A stretch of 64,000 nt of DNA from CALDTK01 sp963837005 (GTDB taxonomy: Bacteria > Bacteroidota > Bacteroidia > Chitinophagales > Saprospiraceae): NCBI GenBank assembly GCA_963837005.1, contig CAWIMC010000018.1, positions 558,001 through 622,000 of the forward strand, written 5' to 3'. Position 1 is the first letter of the stretch. Each line of letters begins with the position of its first letter. Of this stretch, positions 19,768-26,993 are shown in pieces. The notes under the pieces are model-generated. The model did not search any database. It was not told where the DNA came from and was given only the letters and a program-made list of their open reading frames with translations. Made by a program: the position numbers and the translations under genes.

Positions 19768-20478
19768 TTACGCTACCGAGCTTAGCATGGGCCCGGCGGG
19801 GGCCTTCGGAAGGTCGCGCAGTTTGGCCAGCGCCGCGATGTCGCGGTTTTCCAGTACTTTTTTCTGCTTCGGGTGGTGCACCGTGTTGATCATCGCCCGG
19901 CCGAAGTCCGAACTCACCAGCACGCTGTCGAAGCGACGCAGCACAGGGTACAGAGGTCGGGTGAGGACGTACAGCAAATTGTACCACGACGTGCTCGACC
20001 GAATACCTCGCTCCGGGAGGACGAGCCCTGGCCGGAAGGCATAGGCGTCCCCGAAGCCCGCCCCGAGAACGAGGTTCTCCGTGCGTCCCTTGACGCGGGC
20101 CCACATCGTGCGCGACTGCTCGGAACTGTCGGTGCCGGTCCCCGAAACGTACACGAAGGTGCAACGTGGGGCGTAGCGGCGGGCCGACTCGACCAGGCCG
20201 TGCGTCAGGGCATAGGTGACGTGCGTGTACGCCGCCTCGGACATCCCCACCGCGGAGGCTCCCATGCAGTGAAACACGGCGTCTACGCCCGTAAACGCTC
20301 CGCGCACGGCGGTGAGGTCCTCAAAATCGGGAACGATGAATTCCGCGAGCTTTGGGTGGTGTTGCCCGAGCGTTCGACGGGTAAGAACACGGACCGCCGA
20401 CACCTGCGGTGCGTCGAGGGCCTCGAGGAGTACGGCCGAGCCGAGCATCCCGGAGGCACCGGTGAGGAGTAGGATCAC
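19768..20478 (-). CDS. Atypical SDR / NAD(P)-binding epimerase-like oxidoreductase
   Basis: A 236-residue protein opening MILLLTGASGMLGSAVLLEAL, the TGxxGxxG dinucleotide-binding loop of atypical short-chain dehydrogenases. Also seen are DAVFHCMGASAVGMSEAAY and FVYVSGTGTDSSEQSRTMWARVKG, with the Tyr replaced in the usual Y-x3-K site by W-x3-K, and FRPGLVLPERG. Members resemble HTATIP2/NmrA-like proteins and many lack demonstrated activity. It is cytoplasmic and monocistronic. The missing active-site Tyr argues for a binding or regulatory role, or at least altered chemistry. Confidence 0.75.
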   Translation of the reverse strand: MILLLTGASGMLGSAVLLEALDAPQVSAVRVLTRRTLGQHHPKLAEFIVPDFEDLTAVRGAFTGVDAVFHCMGASAVGMSEAAYTHVTYALTHGLVESARRYAPRCTFVYVSGTGTDSSEQSRTMWARVKGRTENLVLGAGFGDAYAFRPGLVLPERGIRSSTSWYNLLYVLTRPLYPVLRRFDSVLVSSDFGRAMINTVHHPKQKKVLENRDIAALAKLRDLPKAPAGPMLSSVA

Positions 20479-20763
20479 GAGACTGAGGTTTGGTTATCAG
20501 GCAAGGCTTCGGTGGTTAAAATGAATGCTTCACAGCCGATTTGGACTGCATCTACCAACGAGGTACAGGTTAATGTAGATACACTTACCCTCAAAATTGT
20601 GGATAAGAAGCAGGAGTGTAGGGAGCGGAGTGCGCAGTTTTTTTGGTACAGCGCGCGAATTATAGCCCCGGTCGTCACCGCCGAACGGGGCGCTGGCAAG
20701 TCGGGCTTTCGCCAAAACCACCACCGGGGGCGTCCGTTGCTTAGACCTTAGTCTACACCCGAT

Positions 20764-21534
20764 ATGCTCCTCAACCACAAGATCGTCGGTGCCGGCGAGC
20801 CACTCGTCATTCTGCACGGGCTGTTTGGCTCGCTCGACAACTGGCAGACGCTCGCCACGCGCTGGGCCGAGACCCGGATGTGCGTCCTCGTTGACTTGCG
20901 CAACCATGGCAAGTCGCCCCACCTCGACACGCACACCTACCGCGAGATGGCCGCCGACCTGTCCGCGTTTCTCGAGGACAACTGGATGCACGAAGTGGAC
21001 GTGCTCGGGCACAGCATGGGCGGAAAGGTCGCGATGCGGTTTGCGGTGGACTTCCCGGACCGGGTGCGCAAGCTGGTTGTCGTCGACATGGGTGTGAAGG
21101 CCTACCGCCGGGGGCACGACGAGATCTTCGCGGCGATGCGGGGGCTTCCGCTTTCGCAAAACCTGAGCCGTGGGGACCTCGAGGACCTGCTGCGCGACGG
21201 TATCCCGGAGGCGGGCGTGCGTCAGTTTTTGCTCAAGAACCTCCGGCGCGAGCGGCAGGGCTATGCCTGGAAGCTCAACCTCGACACCCTCGAGCGGGAG
21301 TACGACCAGATCTTGGAGCCGATCGGCAGCGGGAGCTGGGGCGGCCCGGCGCTCTTCGTACGCGGTGGCGACTCTGCGTACGTCCGCGACGAGGACTGGG
21401 CGGGGATACAGGCCGTTTTTGCGGAAGCGCAACTACAAACCGTAGCCGGTGCCGGCCACTGGGTGCACGCCGAGCAACCGGAGGCGCTCTTTGCTACTGT
21501 CGAGAGATTCTTAGCGGAAGAGGCCCTAACGTAA
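20764..21534 (+). CDS. Alpha/beta-hydrolase (YbfF-like esterase)
   Basis: A 256-residue cytoplasmic protein. LVILHGLFGSLDNWQTLA gives the oxyanion H-G loop; VDLRNHGKSPH is typical of YbfF-type acyl-CoA/ester hydrolases. The nucleophile is Ser84 in VLGHSMGGKVA and the catalytic His is in GAGHWVHAEQPE near the end; a lid is at about 125-180. The 285-base gap upstream (20479-20763) contains no convincing gene. It holds a perfect copy of the dispersed motif at 20704-20719, between the divergently transcribed SDR-like gene and this one. The natural substrate is unknown. Confidence 0.85.
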   Translation: MLLNHKIVGAGEPLVILHGLFGSLDNWQTLATRWAETRMCVLVDLRNHGKSPHLDTHTYREMAADLSAFLEDNWMHEVDVLGHSMGGKVAMRFAVDFPDRVRKLVVVDMGVKAYRRGHDEIFAAMRGLPLSQNLSRGDLEDLLRDGIPEAGVRQFLLKNLRRERQGYAWKLNLDTLEREYDQILEPIGSGSWGGPALFVRGGDSAYVRDEDWAGIQAVFAEAQLQTVAGAGHWVHAEQPEALFATVERFLAEEALT

Positions 21535-21571
21535 AAAACCTGCCCCCGGCGCACAGTGTCGCGGAGGCAGG
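21533..21571 (-). terminator. Rho-independent terminator for the LytTR gene
   Basis: The arms CCTGCCcCCG (21539-21548) and CGGaGGCAGG (21562-21571) pair with one mismatch. On the minus strand the hairpin is followed by a run of six T (21538-21533). It lies just downstream of the leftward LytTR gene and may also slow transcription from the convergent hydrolase gene. Confidence 0.75.
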
Positions 21572-21594
21572 CCTGAATGGAGTCGGATGACTCT

Positions 21595-21906
21595 CTAGAT
21601 CACATTGATGAGACTCATGAGCTTCGGGCGGTTGGCACGGCTCACGGGGATAACCTTGTCCTCGATCTTGAGCGAGGTGTCGGCGATATTGGAGATCTTC
21701 GACAGATTGATGATGTACGAGCGGTGGACCTTGACAAAATTGGTGCTCGAGAGTCGCTCCCCGATGCGCTTTAGCGTCGAGTGCAAAGTATGCGAACCTT
21801 CGTTGGTCTTAATGCGGACGTAATCACCGATGTTCTCAATATAGAGAATCTGATCGTAAGGTACTTTAACGTAACCTGCTCCCTTGCGGATAAAAACTTC
21901 GTTCAT
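21595..21906 (-). CDS. Stand-alone LytTR DNA-binding regulator
   Basis: A 103-residue protein that is almost entirely a LytTR domain: VPYDQILYIENIGDYVRIKT, HSTLKRIGERLSSTNFVKVHRSYIIN and KIEDKVIPVSRANRPKL. These are the conserved strands and the K/R-V-H-R-S-Y-I-I/V-N block. LytTR domains bind DNA through beta strands and usually sit behind a receiver domain, which is absent here. Single-domain LytTR proteins are common in Bacteroidota. Upstream is a long, AT-rich gap of 502 bases to the response regulator on the other strand. Confidence 0.9.
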   Translation of the reverse strand: MNEVFIRKGAGYVKVPYDQILYIENIGDYVRIKTNEGSHTLHSTLKRIGERLSSTNFVKVHRSYIINLSKISNIADTSLKIEDKVIPVSRANRPKLMSLINVI

Positions 21907-22408
21907 AGTTTGTGTTTGTGCGTGTGTTTACTAGTGTCTGTGCTTGTCGAGTAAGCTTAGGCAAACGCTGCGCCAAAGTGCCCGCGAACACCGGACCGGC
22001 ACTTATATTTTATCTGATCTCATATGTAAAGAGGACGTCAAACCTAGTACTTCGACGTGTAGCCATAGCGCTGCAATCAACACATCTTGCTGATAATCAG
22101 CATACTGAAAGACAACCCACCACATTCCCATGCAAAATTTACGAGCTATGATTTTCCCCTTATAACCGGTAGACCAGCGGGCACCTTTTCCCGTAAAAGC
22201 GTGGAGATAATCTATACTTTATATGTATATTACGAAGATATATCGCCACTCGCCGCGGCTTTTTACCACTCAACGGCCGAACCTTACTAAACTCAGAAAA
22301 CGAGAGCTTTACCTGGTAGGCATTGGCGTCGTTTTTGCACGAGTACCCATGTCGACTACTATACGCTTACCATTTGGGGAAAGCTACGACTCGCCTGCAA
22401 AACTGAAC
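21907..22408. other. AT-rich divergent intergenic region
   Basis: A 502-base stretch between the leftward LytTR gene and the rightward response regulator, clearly richer in A/T around 22000-22260 than its neighbours. It probably holds the promoters of both regulators. I see no exact TAnnTTTG box, no convincing small gene and no repeat. Confidence 0.5.
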
Positions 22409-22867
22409 ATGAAACGACACATACTCATCGTAGACGATTCTCCCGTCATGCGGACGCTTCTCTCCGAGGTCCTCTACGACACCTACGACGCCGCTACCGC
22501 CGCCGACGGCGTATTGGCCCTGGAGTACCTCCTCAAAGGCGAACCGGTAGACGCGGTGGTGCTCGACCTGAGTATGCCCCGCATGGATGGCGTCCAATTG
22601 CTGCAGCGCCTCCGCGGCATGGCGGCCTTCGCTAACCTCCCAGTACTGGTCGTCTCGGCGCACTTCGAGAGCACCGAGCGCATCGGCGCCATTGCAGCCG
22701 GGGCAAGCGACTTCCTCACCAAGCCCTTCAATCCTCTCGAACTCAAGCTGCGCCTCGAGCGCCTCTTCCCCACCGACGCACTGCCGGCCCCCACCGCCCA
22801 GCCCGCAACCACCGGCCTCGCCAAGATCTTCCGGCTCAATCGCACCCAAAGCGCAGTCGCCATCTAG
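22409..22867 (+). CDS. Single-domain response regulator (CheY-like receiver)
   Basis: Start MKRHILIVDDSPVMRTLLSE, with acidic pair Asp9/Asp10, phospho-acceptor Asp53 in VVLDLSMPRMDG, the Ser/Thr position in LPVLVVSAH and Lys in FLTKPFNP. A proline/alanine-rich tail of about 30 residues follows and no DNA-binding domain. The open frame extends upstream to 22223, but the receiver's first strand begins exactly at the ATG at 22409. It is followed by a sugar transferase 98 bases downstream on the same strand, with a short tandem repeat in between. It may act on exopolysaccharide synthesis or another output through protein contact. Confidence 0.88.
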   Translation: MKRHILIVDDSPVMRTLLSEVLYDTYDAATAADGVLALEYLLKGEPVDAVVLDLSMPRMDGVQLLQRLRGMAAFANLPVLVVSAHFESTERIGAIAAGASDFLTKPFNPLELKLRLERLFPTDALPAPTAQPATTGLAKIFRLNRTQSAVAI

Positions 22868-22901
22868 TGAGCCCCGCCCCGCCCCCACCGCAGCCCACTG
22901 A

Positions 22902-22959
22902 AAACTGAGAACTGAGAACTCGAAACTGAGAACTGAGAACTCGAACCTGAGAACTGAAC
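22902..22959. repeat. 21-bp tandem repeat
   Basis: Two perfect 21-base units (22902-22922 and 22923-22943), built from the word AACTGAG, and a partial third unit to 22959. It ends 6 bases before the sugar transferase ATG. Unit length changes here could alter spacing of any promoter or translation signal of that gene. Confidence 0.85.
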
Positions 22960-22965
22960 ACAAAC

Positions 22966-23682
22966 ATGACCAACACCCGCCTCCTCGACATCGTCATCGC
23001 GAGCCTCCTCCTGGTGCTCTTGGCCCCCGTCTTCGTCATCGTCGCCCTGGCCATCCGCAGCGAATCCCGCGGGCCGATCTTCTACGCCTCCAAGCGTGTC
23101 GGTCAAAGCTGGCGCGTATTCGACTTCTTTAAGTTTCGCACGATGCGCATCGACGCGGACCAGCTCCTCAGCGACGTCCAGCACCTCAACGCCTACTCCG
23201 ACGACAACGACGCCCATGGACCAACGACGCCCGATCACGACGCCACCGCCGCCGCGACCTTGCTCGGAGACGAAGGCTGGGTTACGGAGGCCGACATGGA
23301 GGCTGTTTTGGCGAAAGCCTCCTTCCTCAAAGTCGAAAACGACCCCCGCATCACGCGCGTCGGTCACTTCTTGCGCAACAGCTCGATGGATGAGCTTCCG
23401 CAGCTCTACAACGTCCTTCGCGGGGACATGAGCCTCGTCGGCAACCGTCCCCTGCCCCTCTACGAGGCCGAAACCCTCACCACCGACGCCGACGCCGAGC
23501 GATTTCTCGCACCAGCCGGCATGACGGGCCTCTGGCAGGTCACCGAGCGCGGCGGCCAGGAGGTGTCCGAGTCGCGCCGCAAGGCCCTCGACATAGAGTA
23601 CGCCCGCGCTCGTGGCTTTTGGTACGACCTCACCCTCCTCTACCGCACCCTACCGGCCAGCGTCCAACGCGCCAACGTCTAA
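22966..23682 (+). CDS. Bacterial sugar transferase (undecaprenyl-phosphate phosphosugar transferase, PglC/WcaJ-type)
   Basis: A 238-residue protein. The N-terminal membrane segment (LLDIVIASLLLVLLAPVFVIVALAI) is followed by the family core: S-R-G-P-I-F-Y-A-S-K-R-V-G, FDFFKFRTMR, then DPRITRVGHFLRNSSMDELPQ (with the catalytic D-E), LYNVLRGDMSLVGNRPLP and AGMTGLWQVTERGG. Such enzymes start glycan assembly by moving a phosphosugar from UDP-sugar to undecaprenyl phosphate at the inner membrane. It has a low-complexity insertion of about 45 residues at 65-110, ending in VLAKAS encoded by the dispersed motif (23304-23319). Its neighbours give no complete polysaccharide cluster. Confidence 0.9.
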   Translation: MTNTRLLDIVIASLLLVLLAPVFVIVALAIRSESRGPIFYASKRVGQSWRVFDFFKFRTMRIDADQLLSDVQHLNAYSDDNDAHGPTTPDHDATAAATLLGDEGWVTEADMEAVLAKASFLKVENDPRITRVGHFLRNSSMDELPQLYNVLRGDMSLVGNRPLPLYEAETLTTDADAERFLAPAGMTGLWQVTERGGQEVSESRRKALDIEYARARGFWYDLTLLYRTLPASVQRANV

Positions 23683-23725
23683 CTCCTGTGACCCTACGCC
23701 TTTATCCTCTAGATCAAACCGTACT

Positions 23726-25828
23726 ATGAAACACTTAACTACCCAGAATACCGTCCTCTCGCTCGTCGCGGCGAGTGCGCTTTTCGCGAGCTCCTGCCAG
23801 AGTTCGCTCGACCGCATCGAGGACTACGAGACGCCCGCCGAGCAAGGCAGCCTTACCGACGTACGCCTTGCGCGGGCTCCGGAGGGCTTTACCTTCGAGA
23901 CCACCCAGGCTTCGGCTTTTGCGATCTCGACGGCGGCCTCACCGAACGCGCCCGGACGAGCCGGGATCAGCGTGAGCCTCTTCGCTTTGTCGGCTAAGGA
24001 CTCGCTCGTCAAGATCGCCGAGGGCATCACCGACGCGAGCGGCACCTGGTCACCGACCCTATCGCTACCGAGCGACATCGACTCCATCACGCTGCGCACC
24101 AGTGCCGTCGGCCTCCCGCAGACGCATAGGGTAGCTGTCGCCAAAACCGGCAGCACGCGCTACGCAATCGGTGCCGACAACGGCAACGGCCGCGTAGTAG
24201 CCGACGACATCGTCGATCAGTCCGATTGGGACTACTCCGGGGTCGAGGACATCGACGGCGGAGACACGGGCCTCGCCGGGCGGGCCACCCTGAAGTACAT
24301 GGGGGCCTACGACAAGCTCGGTGTTCCGGCCTACCTCACCTCCAGGGGCGAGGTCTGGCCCGACGTGCTCGACTTTATCGCCACCAACCTCCCGGAGCAA
24401 TCCGTCGGACAGCACCACCCCGAGTACCTCAACGCGAAGTACTCCTCGACGCTTCGCTTCACGAGCGCCGCCGAGGTCTGGATCACCTTCGTCCACGAGG
24501 GTGCCGGCTACCGCAATGCCGTTGGGTATTTCTTCTTCGACCTCAAAAAGGAGCCGAAGTCCATCAAGGAGGTGCCTCAGCTCACGATCGCCTACCCCAA
24601 CACGAGCTTTCAAGGTTCGGGCGGCGGCCTCGCCATCGGCGACCGGATCTTCCTGGGCAAGGTACCCGCCAACACGGGCGTCTGTTTGTTCCTGATCCCG
24701 GACGGCTGGAACGAGAAGCGGCAGCGCGTCGACAACAAAAAGAACACGCGCTACACGATAGACGCGCTCAACACCTTCGCTAAGGACCCGAACCGCAAGC
24801 ACGCCATGTTACTCGCCAACAGCCCGCGCGAGACCCTCGTGCTCGGCTTCGAGGACCTTAATCGTCCCGGGGGCGATAACGACTTCAACGACGCGGTCTT
24901 CCTCATCGAGCCTAAGCCCTGGAGTTCGGTGGACATCTCGAGTACCCCGAAGCCCACCATCAAGCCCTCCGACCAGGACGGCGACGGCGTGGCCGACTAC
25001 CAAGACGCGTTCCCGTTTGACAAGCTACGTGCATTCACGACCTTCGCACCGGCCGAAGACGAATACGGCACGCTCGCCTACGAGGACATGTGGCCCCGCA
25101 CTGGCGACTACGACTTTAACGACCTCGTCGTGGACTACAACATCACCGAGGTCCTCGCCGCCGACAACCGCATCAAAGACCTCCGCATTCAGCTCTCGCT
25201 CCGCGCCCTCGGCGCCACGCAGAACCACGGCTTCGCGTTCCATCTACCCGTAGCGGCCGACCTCGTCGAGAAGGTCACCGGACAGGATCTCTCGGGCAAC
25301 ACCTACATGAAGCTCAACGGCAACGGTACCGAAGAAGGACTCAAGACGGCCGTCATCCCAGCCTTTGTCAACTCGTGGCAAGTACTCAACACCCGCTTCG
25401 GCCTCATCAACACCGACCCGGACAAGCCAGCGCAAAAGGCTTACCAACAGGAGCTCGTCATCACGTTCAAGACACCAATCGACCGCGAGAAGCTCGGCCG
25501 CCCGCCCTACGACGCATTCATGATCCGCAGCCAAGACCGCTCGATCGAGATTCACCTGGCAGGCTACGCCCCGACCGACAAGGCCGACCGCGACCTCTTC
25601 AACACAGACGCCGATAAGTCCGACCCCGCCACCGGGTACTGGTACGTCGATAAGAACAACCTCCCGTGGGGCGTGCACCTCCCGGCTTCGTTCCGCTATC
25701 CGAAGGAAAAGAAGCGCATCGATGAGGTATACACCAACTTCGTGGAGTGGGCAGTTTTCGGCGGCAATGCCCAGCAGGGCTGGTGGCGCGACAAGGGCGG
25801 CAACGTCGACAGCGGCAACGCCTACTGA
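23726..25828 (+). CDS. LruC (DUF4842) domain lipoprotein with DUF4114
   Basis: A 700-residue protein with start MKHLTTQNTVLSLVAAS and lipobox FASSC. A beta-rich N-terminal half includes a DUF4114-type segment (VCLFLIPDGWNEKRQ ... LGFEDLNRPGGDNDFNDAVF). A thrombospondin-3-like calcium loop (DQDGDGVADYQDAFPFD) follows at about residue 430. The LruC/DUF4842 domain comes next (TLAYEDMWPRTGDYDFNDLV through NTDADKSDPATGYW). The N- and C-halves share the D-x-N-D calcium-type motif. LruC proteins are exported in Leptospira and Bacteroidota and their role is not established. An upstream extension to 23612 overlaps the sugar transferase and is not used. Confidence 0.88.
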   Translation: MKHLTTQNTVLSLVAASALFASSCQSSLDRIEDYETPAEQGSLTDVRLARAPEGFTFETTQASAFAISTAASPNAPGRAGISVSLFALSAKDSLVKIAEGITDASGTWSPTLSLPSDIDSITLRTSAVGLPQTHRVAVAKTGSTRYAIGADNGNGRVVADDIVDQSDWDYSGVEDIDGGDTGLAGRATLKYMGAYDKLGVPAYLTSRGEVWPDVLDFIATNLPEQSVGQHHPEYLNAKYSSTLRFTSAAEVWITFVHEGAGYRNAVGYFFFDLKKEPKSIKEVPQLTIAYPNTSFQGSGGGLAIGDRIFLGKVPANTGVCLFLIPDGWNEKRQRVDNKKNTRYTIDALNTFAKDPNRKHAMLLANSPRETLVLGFEDLNRPGGDNDFNDAVFLIEPKPWSSVDISSTPKPTIKPSDQDGDGVADYQDAFPFDKLRAFTTFAPAEDEYGTLAYEDMWPRTGDYDFNDLVVDYNITEVLAADNRIKDLRIQLSLRALGATQNHGFAFHLPVAADLVEKVTGQDLSGNTYMKLNGNGTEEGLKTAVIPAFVNSWQVLNTRFGLINTDPDKPAQKAYQQELVITFKTPIDREKLGRPPYDAFMIRSQDRSIEIHLAGYAPTDKADRDLFNTDADKSDPATGYWYVDKNNLPWGVHLPASFRYPKEKKRIDEVYTNFVEWAVFGGNAQQGWWRDKGGNVDSGNAY

Positions 25829-25868
25829 GCCTCAGCGGAATCAGCCGCGCTCTATCCCATTGAGGCTC

Positions 25869-25900
25869 CGGCCCCCCGACCCATCTGCGGCGGGGGGCCG
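25869..25900. terminator. GC-rich hairpin, probable terminator
   Basis: The ten-base arms CGGCCCCCCG (25869-25878) and CGGGGGGCCG (25891-25900) are perfectly complementary, with a 12-base loop, 40 bases after the LruC gene and before the SDR gene. There is no T-run; many Bacteroidota terminators lack one. Confidence 0.6.
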
Positions 25901-25953
25901 GGCGCGTTTGGCGGCAGTCCCAACCGTGCCCCCAGCCGCCGCGTTGACGCTCG

Positions 25954-26775
25954 ATGTACCACAAACCGAATGACCGCCTCGTCGGCCAAACCGCCATCGT
26001 TACTGGGTCCTCGAGCGGGATCGGAGCCGCCGTCGCGCAGGCCCTTGCCGCCGAGGGTGCCAACGTCACGATCAACTACCACAGCGACGAGGCCGGCGGC
26101 CGCGCCATCGCCGACGCGATCGAAAAGGCACGGCCAGGAGCGCAAACCTTACTGCTGCAGGCCGACACCTCTAAGGAGGAGGACGTAGAGGCGCTTTTCA
26201 GCAAAACCATCGATCGCTTTGGTACAGTCGACATCGCGGTGGCGAATGCCGGTATCCAGCAAGACGCCCGCACGCACGAGATGACGATCGAACAGTGGCG
26301 CCGCGTCATCGACGTAAACCTCACGGGGCAGTTCCTCGTCGCGCGGGCGGCCCTGCGGGAGTTCCTCAAGCGCGGCAAGCGCCCGGACGTGAGCGCGGCG
26401 CTCGGCAAGATCATCTGTATGTCGAGCGTCCACGACGTCATTCCGTGGGCGGGTCACTCCAACTACGCCGCCTCAAAGGGGGGCCTCAAGCTTTTCATGG
26501 AGACCCTCGCCCAGGAGTACGGCCCCGACCACATTCGCGTCAACTCCATCAGCCCCGGGGCCATCGCAACCCCGATCAACGAGTCGGTCTGGAGCGATGA
26601 GGCCAAAATGGCACAACTCATGGAGCTGGTCCCCTACCGGCGCATCGGGCAACCCGGCGACGTGGGCTCGGTCGCCGCTTGGCTCGCGAGCGACGAGAGC
26701 GACTACGTGACCGGGGCCACCCTCTACGTCGACGGCGGCATGACGCAGTACCCGAGCTTCGCGGATAACGGCTAA
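25954..26775 (+). CDS. Short-chain dehydrogenase (glucose 1-dehydrogenase-like)
   Basis: A 273-residue classical SDR: TGSSSGIGAAVAQALA (cofactor loop), VANAGIQ (NAG), the catalytic Ser in ICMSSVHDVIPW, Tyr and Lys in SNYAASKGG, and VNSISPGAIATPIN. The C-terminal YVTGATLYVDGGMTQYPSF closely resembles bacterial glucose 1-dehydrogenases. These oxidise glucose or another sugar/alcohol with NAD(P). It is cytoplasmic. It stands alone after a terminator hairpin, so is probably monocistronic. Substrate identity is a family guess. Confidence 0.85.
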   Translation: MYHKPNDRLVGQTAIVTGSSSGIGAAVAQALAAEGANVTINYHSDEAGGRAIADAIEKARPGAQTLLLQADTSKEEDVEALFSKTIDRFGTVDIAVANAGIQQDARTHEMTIEQWRRVIDVNLTGQFLVARAALREFLKRGKRPDVSAALGKIICMSSVHDVIPWAGHSNYAASKGGLKLFMETLAQEYGPDHIRVNSISPGAIATPINESVWSDEAKMAQLMELVPYRRIGQPGDVGSVAAWLASDESDYVTGATLYVDGGMTQYPSFADNG

Positions 26776-26895
26776 GGGAGGGGGCCGACTCGCGTTTGTC
26801 GTAATCCTGTCCCCGCAGCAAATAGGACGGCCTAACCTGGTTGCGCTCCTTTGTACATAGCTACCTGGCACACGAAGACATAGACAAATATTATC

Positions 26896-26923
26896 TGCCA
26901 TGGGTAGATACCCGTGCATGGCA
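26896..26923. promoter_or_regulatory. Nested inverted repeat upstream of the repeat protein
   Basis: The outer arms TGCCAT (26896-26901) and ATGGCA (26918-26923) enclose GGGTA-GA-TACCC (26902-26913). It lies about 70 bases before the ATG at 26994, in the 218-base gap after the SDR gene. It could be an operator or an RNA hairpin. Confidence 0.4.
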
Positions 26924-26993
26924 CCGCTTTTGAACGACACTGTAACAGGGTCCTCCCCGCTCCGCTAGGAACGGCAGACAAGCCTTTGAACAG

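Noticed and set aside
19691..20164. Upstream extension of the T9SS gene that ends at 18455
   Set aside because: It overlaps the SDR-like gene in another frame and lacks protein-like composition; the signal peptide begins at 19690.
20530..21432. 300-codon minus-strand open frame opposite the alpha/beta hydrolase
   Set aside because: It is the GC-rich shadow of the hydrolase; the sense frame has all catalytic motifs.
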